DNA of 64,000 bases. Source: Herbidospora daliensis (GTDB taxonomy: Bacteria; Actinomycetota; Actinomycetes; Streptosporangiales; Streptosporangiaceae). The notes beneath the pieces were generated by a model that was not told the origin of the DNA, ran no database searches, and saw nothing but the letters and a program-made list of their open reading frames with translations. Shown one piece after another: positions 43,771 through 49,789 of the stretch. The stretch is from positions 985,691-1,049,690 of the forward strand of contig NZ_BBXF01000001.1 in the NCBI RefSeq assembly GCF_001570585.1. The letters run 5' to 3'. The first letter of the stretch is position 1. Every line of letters starts with the position of its first letter. The position numbers were made by a program, and so were the translations under genes.

Positions 43771-44490
43771 TCACATCGGCATGAGGCGGAGGAACAGCAG
43801 CGCGAACACGGCGACCGACAACGTCGGGGCGAGGATCTTGGTCTCGAACTTGCGGCCGGTCTTCAGCCCCCAGTCCCACGGCAGCAGCCACTTGTGCTTG
43901 AGCGGCCAGAGCACCGGGCAGCCCCGCTCGGTCAGGCAGTCGCCCAGGACGTGGACGAAGCAGCCGACCCCGATCGCGAACCCCAGCCAGGCGTAGGTCA
44001 CCCCCAGCCCCCAGAACGCGGCGAATATCCCCCCGGTCAGCACGACGTTGACCACCGCCGAGGCGATCTTGTTGCCCGGTACGCCGATCCCGACCGCGCG
44101 TAACGCCAGCCCGATCGACAACACGACGAGGATGTCCTGCCCGACGGTGAACCGCTCGGCCAGCAGGTGGGCCCCCACCCCCATGAGGATCGCGAACAGC
44201 AGCGAGTGGGTGGCCTTGCGGTGCCCCCCGCTGACGAAGTTGACGCCCTTGCTCAGCAGCCAGGTGACCGGACCGAACGTCTGCGCGATGGTGGCGCTGG
44301 GGTGATCGAGGTCGGGCAGCATGGCCGCCCCCGCACAGATGATCGCCCCGGCGATCAGCTCGGCCGGGGACATCGCGGTGGCGAACGCCAGCGACGGCTG
44401 GAAGTCGAACACCGAGGGAAGCGCCTGCAACCCGGGCGCGATGCCCAGCCAGACGATCGCCCCGGTCAGCGCGTGGGAGTGGCCCATCAT
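43771..44490 (-). CDS. YdjM-like membrane-bound metal-dependent hydrolase family
   Basis: A 239-residue membrane protein of the YdjM/DUF457 family. It begins MMGHSHALTGAIVWLGIAPG and has the further His/Asp motifs AAMLPDLDHPSATIAQTFGP, GGHRKATHSLLFAI and VGCFVHVLGDCLTERGCPVL, typical putative metal ligands in this family. The activity is not established. It starts at ATG 44490 or 44487. No ribosome site is visible. Instead a perfect 16-base palindrome covers the start, so the transcript may be leaderless and regulated at this site. Confidence 0.8.
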   Translation of the reverse strand: MMGHSHALTGAIVWLGIAPGLQALPSVFDFQPSLAFATAMSPAELIAGAIICAGAAMLPDLDHPSATIAQTFGPVTWLLSKGVNFVSGGHRKATHSLLFAILMGVGAHLLAERFTVGQDILVVLSIGLALRAVGIGVPGNKIASAVVNVVLTGGIFAAFWGLGVTYAWLGFAIGVGCFVHVLGDCLTERGCPVLWPLKHKWLLPWDWGLKTGRKFETKILAPTLSVAVFALLFLRLMPM

Positions 44491-44505
44491 GTCGTGATCA
44501 CGACA
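44490..44505. promoter_or_regulatory. Perfect 16-base palindrome at the YdjM-like start codon
   Basis: TGTCGTGATCACGACA is a perfect palindrome whose end touches the start codon of the YdjM-like gene, replacing the ribosome site. Confidence 0.5.
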
Positions 44506-44628
44506 CGGCAGCGTACGGCAAAGGACCGACAAAAATCATCGCGGCATGCCAGACCCGTCTGCCCGCGACTCCCAGGCCCCGCTTCAGCCGTCACCCAGCG
44601 GCCCGACCCGGGCCGGCGAGGCTTTTAC

Positions 44629-44725
44629 ACGAGGCACGGCCGCCGAAGGCGGACGGGCCTCGGGCGCGGGCTTTTGATCTTGCAGACGAGGCACGGCCGC
44701 CCGAAGGGTGGACGGGCCTCGGGCG
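44629..44725. repeat. Two direct ~40-base repeats, each a hairpin
   Basis: Copies at 44629-44666 and 44686-44725 both start ACGAGGCACGGCCG and end GACGGGCCTCGGGCG. Each folds on itself (GAGGC...GCCTC outer arms and CCGCC/GGCGG or CCGCCC/GGGTGG inner arms). They look like interspersed hairpin elements rather than genes. The 44506-44950 stretch holds no gene that I can support. Confidence 0.6.
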
Positions 44726-44788
44726 TTCGAGACGCCGACGGCCGGAGGACGGCGGTGGCTCGGACGTTGAACCTGCCCAAATCAAACA

Positions 44789-44850
44789 AGACGGGACTGC
44801 TCCGCTCCAAGAGCACCCCCCAGCCCTCTCAGCGCGGAACAATCCCGTCT
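44789..44850 (-). ncRNA. Possible structured RNA or long-loop terminator
   Basis: In the minus direction AGACGGGATTGTTCCGC pairs with GCGGAGCAGTCCCGTCT: 17 pairs including two G-U pairs, around a loop of about 28 bases, followed by the T-rich TTGTTTGATTT. G-U pairs exist only in the minus-strand RNA, so that strand is favoured. It could be a small RNA end or an attenuator upstream of the YdjM-like gene. Confidence 0.35.
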
Positions 44851-44952
44851 CTGCCCAATGTAACGGCACGGTCTCGGTACCTGTTCCCCGACATCCCATC
44901 TTTTTTCGTGACTTGAGTCACTTGTGGCTTTTGCTTGTCGACGACATGTTCT

Positions 44953-44962
44953 CGATATATCG
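44953..44962. promoter_or_regulatory. Palindrome CGATATATCG upstream of padR
   Basis: A perfect 10-base AT-rich palindrome inside CTCGATATATCGTTGAG, 32 bases before the PadR start. This is the type of site bound by PadR regulators, so autoregulation is likely. A second repeat, GTGACT-TG-AGTCAC, lies at 44908-44921. Confidence 0.55.
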
Positions 44963-44993
44963 TTGAGGCATCGCGTAACACTCTGGAGGAATC

Positions 44994-45716
44994 ATGACCA
45001 ACGCACACGCCGCCGGTGGCCCCTGGGCCCACCCCCACGAGTTCCACCGGGAGATCCGCAACCTCAAGGCCGCGCTCAAGGAGAACCTGCGCGGCATCGC
45101 CGCCACCTGGGAGGCCTCCGGCGGCGGCCCCCACGATCACCGGCATCGAGGCCACCGCGGCCGGGGCGGCCCGTGGGGCGGCGGGCCGGGGTTCGGCCCC
45201 GGCGGGCCCTTCGGGCCGGGCTTCCCGTTCGGGCCGCGCGGCTTCGGCCGGGGGCGCAAGGCCAAGCGGGGCGACGTCCGGGCCGCCATCCTGGCGCTGC
45301 TGTCGGAGGAGCCGCGCAACGGCTACCAGATCATCCAGGAGATCGCCGAGCGGTCGCAGGGCGGCTGGAAGCCCAGCCCCGGCGCGGTCTACCCGGCGCT
45401 CCAGCAGCTCACCGACGAGGGGCTGGTGCGGTCGGAGGAGGCCGACGGCCGCAAGACCTTCACGCTCACCGACGCCGGCCGCGCCTACGTGGCCGAGCAC
45501 CAGGACGAGGTCCGCGCCCCGTGGGAGGAGATGACTCCCGACATCGGAGACAACGTCCACGAATTGTTTGATTTGTCGCGTCAGGCCGCGTCCGCTTTGT
45601 TCCAGATCGCGCAGACTGGAAGTGAGAGCCAGGTGCGTCAGGCCAAGAAGATCCTGGCCGAGACCCGGCGCAAGCTCTACCAGGTCCTGGCCGACGGCGA
45701 CACCGACGAGGAGTAG
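44994..45716 (+). CDS. PadR-family transcriptional regulator
   Basis: A 240-residue regulator. The N-terminal 90 residues are an extension rich in Gly, Pro and His (GGPHDHRHRGHRGRGG, then GPGGPFGPGFPFGPRGFGRG). The PadR winged helix follows at about 92-170 (GDVRAAILALLSEEPRNGYQ, GGWKPSPGAVYPALQQLTDE), then a C-terminal dimerisation helix bundle. TGGAGGA precedes the ATG. Its stop overlaps the GTG of the DUF1707 gene. PadR proteins repress their own operon until a ligand binds. Confidence 0.9.
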   Translation: MTNAHAAGGPWAHPHEFHREIRNLKAALKENLRGIAATWEASGGGPHDHRHRGHRGRGGPWGGGPGFGPGGPFGPGFPFGPRGFGRGRKAKRGDVRAAILALLSEEPRNGYQIIQEIAERSQGGWKPSPGAVYPALQQLTDEGLVRSEEADGRKTFTLTDAGRAYVAEHQDEVRAPWEEMTPDIGDNVHELFDLSRQAASALFQIAQTGSESQVRQAKKILAETRRKLYQVLADGDTDEE

Positions 45717-46201
45717 TGACCCGTCTCATGACCGCTGACCGTGTTCCGCCCGCCGCGATGCGCATCGGCGACAAGGAGCGCGACGAGGTGACCGCCTTCC
45801 TGCACGACGCGTTCGCACAGGGGCGGCTCACCCGCGAGGAGCTCGACGAGCGCCTCGACGTCACGCTCGCCGCCAAGACCGCCGGCGACCTGGGCGTCGT
45901 CCTGGCCGACCTGCCCGGCGGGCAGGGTGTCGGCGCGGCTCCGGTCCCCCGGGCGCAGACGCCGCCGGGGGTCGACATGGGCAACTGGGGATACCACCTG
46001 GCCCGTCCGCCGCACGTCCGGATGCGGCGCGGGCCCGGACCGGGGGCGTTCGTCCCCTTGATCGTCGTGGCGTTGATCGCGATGATCGTGACGGGTGCGG
46101 TGTTCACGGTGTTCAAGATCCTGTTCTTCCTGTGGATCATCTCGCTGGTCGTGGGGGCGGCCACGCGGCACGGACGCCGTACACCCACGCGGTTCAGATA
46201 A
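45716..46201 (+). CDS. DUF1707 (SHOCT-like) membrane protein
   Basis: A protein of 157-161 residues. The N-terminal DUF1707 domain is AAMRIGDKERDEVTAFLHDA, GRLTREELDERLDVTLAAK, TAGDLGVVLADLPGG. A linker and a C-terminal hydrophobic region with two helices follow (FVPLIVVALIAMIVTGAVF, ILFFLWIISLVVGAA). The start is either GTG 45716 or ATG 45728. DUF1707 genes often accompany PadR or envelope-stress regulators. The function is unknown. The next gene starts 24 bases later. Confidence 0.82.
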   Translation: MTRLMTADRVPPAAMRIGDKERDEVTAFLHDAFAQGRLTREELDERLDVTLAAKTAGDLGVVLADLPGGQGVGAAPVPRAQTPPGVDMGNWGYHLARPPHVRMRRGPGPGAFVPLIVVALIAMIVTGAVFTVFKILFFLWIISLVVGAATRHGRRTPTRFR

Positions 46202-46225
46202 GGCGTCGCACGGGGGAGATCGAGA

Positions 46226-47305
46226 TTGCGGTTCCCGCGGGTCAAAGCGGAGCACCGCCCGTTCCGCACCACGGAGGGGACCGTCCGGATCGGCGGCGAG
46301 ATCTACGGACTCGCCGCCGAGATCGACGACCCCGGGGGCTGGGTCTGGGCGGCGCTGACGCTGCTCGACGGGCGGCGCGGGCCCGAGGCGGTGGCCGCCC
46401 GGCTGATCGTGATGTTCCCCGAGCTCAGCCCCGAGGAGGCGCGCGGCGTCGTCGACGACCTGGTCGGCTCCGGCTACCTGGAGGAGGCCACATCTCCCCC
46501 GCCGCGCGGGCTCACCCCGCGTGAGGTCGACCGCTACAGCCGCAACCAGGCCTTCTTCCGGGGCGTCGACCTGGTGCCCGGCCACAGCGCGTGGGAGACC
46601 CAGCTCGCCCTGAAGCGGGCGCGGGTGGTCGTGGTGGGGCTCGGCGGCACCGGCAGCCACGCCGCCTGGGCGCTGGCCGCGATCGGCGTCGGCCGGCTCC
46701 ACTGCGTCGACCCCGACCTGGTGGAGTTGTCGAACCTGAACCGGCAGCTGCTCTACACCGAGGCCGACGTCGGCCTCCCGAAGGCCGACCTGGCGCGCGA
46801 CCGGCTGGGCGCGGCCAACAGCGACATCGTGGTCACCTCGGCCCGCCACCGCGTCACCGGCGAGGCCGACCTGCGATCACTGGTCGACGGCTACGACGCC
46901 CTCGCCCTCTGCGCCGACGAGCCCAGGGGCGAGGGCATCCGCGTCTGGGCCAGCCGGGCCTGCGCGGCGGCCCGGGTGCCGTGGGCGGGCGGCGGCTACA
47001 ACGGGCCGCTCGTCACCGTCGGCGTGTTCGACCCGCCGGACGGCGCCTGCTACGAGTGCGTCGCGGCGGCCGAGCAGGCCCACCGGCCCGAAGGCGGCAC
47101 GCCCGATCTCGGCGGCCCCGGCGTGACCGGGACCTCGGCCGGCATCTCCGGCCATCTCGTCGCGCAGGCGATCGTCTCGCTGGTCACGGGGGTGCCCGAG
47201 GTGGCGCCGGGTTACGTCCACGGCATCAATCTGCTCTCGCCCGACCACCACGTCTACGCCCGTCACCGGGGTCGTGCGGGGTGCCCGACGTGCTTTGGGT
47301 CTTGA
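46226..47305 (+). CDS. ThiF/E1-like adenylating enzyme, MccB-like
   Basis: A 359-residue protein. Residues 1-95 look like a small winged-helix or peptide-binding domain (AALTLLDGRRGPEAVAARLI, EARGVVDDLVGSGYLEEAT). Residues about 105-359 form an E1 adenylation domain: RYSRNQAFFRGVDL, nucleotide loop ARVVVVGLGGTGSHAAWALA, VDPDLVELSNLNRQLLYTEA, GGGYNGPLVTVGVF, and the zinc cysteines CYEC and CPTC. Size, domain order and motifs agree with MccB, which converts the C-terminal Asn of the MccA peptide to an N-P-linked nucleotide. The TTG start has GGGGGAG upstream. A 37-residue peptide ending in Asn follows directly. Confidence 0.8.
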   Translation: MRFPRVKAEHRPFRTTEGTVRIGGEIYGLAAEIDDPGGWVWAALTLLDGRRGPEAVAARLIVMFPELSPEEARGVVDDLVGSGYLEEATSPPPRGLTPREVDRYSRNQAFFRGVDLVPGHSAWETQLALKRARVVVVGLGGTGSHAAWALAAIGVGRLHCVDPDLVELSNLNRQLLYTEADVGLPKADLARDRLGAANSDIVVTSARHRVTGEADLRSLVDGYDALALCADEPRGEGIRVWASRACAAARVPWAGGGYNGPLVTVGVFDPPDGACYECVAAAEQAHRPEGGTPDLGGPGVTGTSAGISGHLVAQAIVSLVTGVPEVAPGYVHGINLLSPDHHVYARHRGRAGCPTCFGS

Positions 47306-47366
47306 CGGTTGCGGGGGCCGCTTTACGATCACCTCGTGTCGGGGAACCGGGACGGAAGGTAACGGG

Positions 47367-47480
47367 ATGAAACAGTCGCAAAACGACGCCACGCCCAGTA
47401 CGCCCGTCAGACGGCAGATCACCATCCGCCGCCTGGGACGTAACGAGACAGCCATCTGCAGCAACTCGTACGGGAACTGA
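47367..47480 (+). CDS. Candidate RiPP precursor peptide ending in Asn (MccA-like)
   Basis: A 37-residue peptide with a good ribosome site (GGAAGG, 8 bases before ATG). It has a polar start (MKQSQNDATPSTP), a basic middle (RRQITIRRLGR) and ends NETAICSNSYGN. It lies 61 bases after the E1 gene and 54 before the DUF6879 gene, with no room for another role on this strand. The C-terminal Asn is what MccB-type enzymes modify. It is much longer than the classical seven-residue MccA, so a leader/core division is likely. A conserved but different use, such as a signalling peptide, cannot be excluded. Confidence 0.6.
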   Translation: MKQSQNDATPSTPVRRQITIRRLGRNETAICSNSYGN

Positions 47481-47534
47481 CCACCACTTCGGGCCGGCGA
47501 GAGGCGCGGATCGCCGGACCCGCCAGGAGGATGT

Positions 47535-48143
47535 GTGCGGGAGATCGTGCAAGGCGCACCCGGGGTCATGCTCGACCGGCAGGCGTACACGACCGAGTTC
47601 TACGGCCTCTACCGGGAGATGGAGGGGGTGCTCTGGAAGCTCGAACGGGCCCAGCACTTCCACGAGCCCTACAGTCCGAGCTGGGTCGCCTGGGCCGGGG
47701 GCGACTGGGACCGGGCGATGGAGCTGATCGAGGAGTCGGCCGCGGAGTTCGCCGCCGACGTGCCCGATTCGGTGGAGCTGCGGCGGTTGCGGATCGCCGA
47801 ACGGCCGCTGACGGCGTACCTGCGATGGGAACTTCAGGTTCTGAAGGCGCGGGCCAGGGCGGGCGAACGCGCCCGCGTGCTCGACGCCGAGGCGGTGCGG
47901 CACCTGGAGCGGGACGGCCCGCTCCCGGAGATCCTGGTCCTGTCGCGCGATCTCATGTACGAGGTCCGCTACGACGACATCGGCGCCCACCTCGGCGGTC
48001 GGCGCATCACCGAGCGAGACGTGATCGCGGCCTGCCTGGCGGAGCTGGAGGTCCTCTACGACCAGGCCGACGCCCTCGACCCGTGGGTGGCGGAGGCTAC
48101 CCCATCTCCTCCAGTTTTCGACCCTTCGTCTCCGACACGATGA
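47535..48143 (+). CDS. DUF6879 family protein
   Basis: A 202-residue cytoplasmic protein of the DUF6879 type found widely in actinobacteria. Typical pieces are EGVLWKLERAQHFHEPYSPS, RRLRIAERPLTAYLRWELQV, GPLPEILVLSRDLMYEVRYD and CLAELEVLYDQADALD. The function is unknown. The GTG start has GGAGG just upstream. It is the last gene after the E1 enzyme and the Asn-ended peptide, so immunity, regulation or a processing role could be tested. Its 3' end overlaps the convergent sugar-porter gene by 47 bases. Confidence 0.75.
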   Translation: MREIVQGAPGVMLDRQAYTTEFYGLYREMEGVLWKLERAQHFHEPYSPSWVAWAGGDWDRAMELIEESAAEFAADVPDSVELRRLRIAERPLTAYLRWELQVLKARARAGERARVLDAEAVRHLERDGPLPEILVLSRDLMYEVRYDDIGAHLGGRRITERDVIAACLAELEVLYDQADALDPWVAEATPSPPVFDPSSPTR

Positions 48144-49506
48144 ACACCACGAACAGGTAGGACAACGCGGCGAAGACGGCGTAGATCAGGTAGGTGAGCG
48201 CCAGGTTCCACGCGGCCAGCGGCGGGAACGTCACGGTGATCGCCCAGTTGGCCAGCCACTGCGCCGCCGCCGCGACCGACAGCGCCGCCGCCCTGATCCG
48301 CCCGGGGAACATCTCGCCCAGCAGCACCCACACGATGACCCCCCACGACAACGCGAAGAACAACACGAACGCGTTGGCCGCGATCAGGGCGGCGGCGCCC
48401 TGCGCGGCGGGCAGCTGCACGAAGCCGTCGACGCTGCGGCTGAAGCTGAACGACCACGACGCCACCGCCAGCGCGATGGCCATGCCGGCCGAGCCGACCA
48501 GCAGCAGCGGGCGGCGGCCGACCTTGTCGACCAGGGCCATGGCGATGAACGTGCCGACGATGTTGATGATCGAGGCGGAGAAGCTGATCAGCAGGGAGTC
48601 CGACTGGGTGATGCCGACCGACTGCCAGAGCACGGTCGAGTAGTAGAAGATCACGTTGATGCCGACGAACTGCTGGAACACCGACAGGATGATGCCGACC
48701 CAGACGATCGGCAGCAGCCCGAAGCGGGGCCCCCGCAGGTCGCCGAGCCGGGGACGCCGCCGGGTGCGCAGCACGCTCCTGATCTCGGTCACCCGTTCGT
48801 CGAGGTCGACGTGGTCGCCTTCGAGCTCGCGCAGCACCTCGCGGGCCTGCCGGTCGCGGCCGGCCGCGACCAGGAAACGGGGCGATTCGGGGATGACGCT
48901 GGCGAAGACCAGGAAGATCAGGGCGGGCACCAGGCAGGCGCCGAGCATCCACTGCCACGCCTGCAGGCCGCCGAGGTCGTTGTTGACCTCTCCCCCGGCC
49001 CACAGGTTGATGGCCAGGTTCACCAGCTGCGAGACGGCGATGCCGAGCACGATCGCGAGCTGCTGGAACGACCCGAGCCGCCCCCGGTAGGCGGGCGGCG
49101 CGACCTCGGCGATGTAGGCGGGCCCGAGGACCGAGGCCATGCCGATCGCGGCCCCGGCGAGCACCCGCCAGAAGACCAGATCCCAGATGGCGAACGGCAG
49201 CGCCTGGCCGATGGAGCTCACCGCGAAGATGATCGCGGCCAGCCGCATGGTCTTGGTGCGGCCCCAGCGGTCGGCCAGGCTGCCGGCGAACCAGGCCCCC
49301 ACCGCCGAGCCCAGCAGCGCGATGGCCACCACCGCGCCGATGGTGAACGGGCCCACGTTGAAGTAGCGCTGGATGCCCACGACCGCGCCGTTGATCACCG
49401 CGCTGTCGTAGCCGAACAGGAATCCGCCGATGGCACCGGCCGCCGCGATGAACGTGACGTAGCCGAGACGTTCCTGCCGTCGTACGGCTACCGGTGGACC
49501 CCCCAT
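48097..49506 (-). CDS. MFS sugar porter (D-xylose/glucose-proton symporter type)
   Basis: A 469-residue 12-helix transporter of the sugar-porter family. Motifs: GFLFGYDSAVINGAVVGIQR in helix 1, AGSLADRWGRTKTMRLAAI, the PESPRFLVAAGRDRQA motif before the central loop, QQFVGINVIFYYS in helix 7 (sugar-binding Gln-Gln and Asn), DKVGRRPLLLVGSAGM, and PESPR-like plus the C-terminal VSETKGRKLEEM. It imports a hexose or pentose with protons. The neighbouring xylFGH system suggests overlapping sugar use, but the substrate is not shown. Confidence 0.9.
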   Translation of the reverse strand: MGGPPVAVRRQERLGYVTFIAAAGAIGGFLFGYDSAVINGAVVGIQRYFNVGPFTIGAVVAIALLGSAVGAWFAGSLADRWGRTKTMRLAAIIFAVSSIGQALPFAIWDLVFWRVLAGAAIGMASVLGPAYIAEVAPPAYRGRLGSFQQLAIVLGIAVSQLVNLAINLWAGGEVNNDLGGLQAWQWMLGACLVPALIFLVFASVIPESPRFLVAAGRDRQAREVLRELEGDHVDLDERVTEIRSVLRTRRRPRLGDLRGPRFGLLPIVWVGIILSVFQQFVGINVIFYYSTVLWQSVGITQSDSLLISFSASIINIVGTFIAMALVDKVGRRPLLLVGSAGMAIALAVASWSFSFSRSVDGFVQLPAAQGAAALIAANAFVLFFALSWGVIVWVLLGEMFPGRIRAAALSVAAAAQWLANWAITVTFPPLAAWNLALTYLIYAVFAALSYLFVVFIVSETKGRKLEEMG

Positions 49507-49789
49507 GCAGCCTACTTGCCCGCCAATTACGACAAGTAGCGCAATGGCTACCCTAAGGGGCCATTACCGGATGCGTACTCTGCTTTTCAGGCACACAGTG
49601 CAGTGCTGCACCACGACATTGCCGATGCGCTCGGTGTCCTGCCAGTCATGACGCAGGTGAAACCATGGCCTTCTCGGTTCACGTTTATTCATGAGTGATC
49701 GCAAGTTCACGCTCTGTCGTCTGCCCCGATGTTAGGCCCTCTGAAAGGACCCTGGGGGTGACGAACGTGTCGCTCCTGTGAAGCCCCGC

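Noticed and set aside
44581-44899. Minus-strand 102-codon and 63-codon frames over the hairpin repeats
   Set aside because: They only translate the repeats into Arg/Pro/Ser-rich sequence; no domain and no ribosome site.
48097-49506. Sugar-porter MFS as the exporter of the MccA-like peptide
   Set aside because: It has sugar-porter motifs (QQFVGIN, PESPRF) and lies on the opposite strand, so it is not a member of the E1-peptide operon.
49507-49789. Possible RNA gene in the gap between the sugar porter and pnkp
   Set aside because: No tRNA cloverleaf or strong hairpin found; short and only somewhat less GC-rich. I see nothing definite in it.
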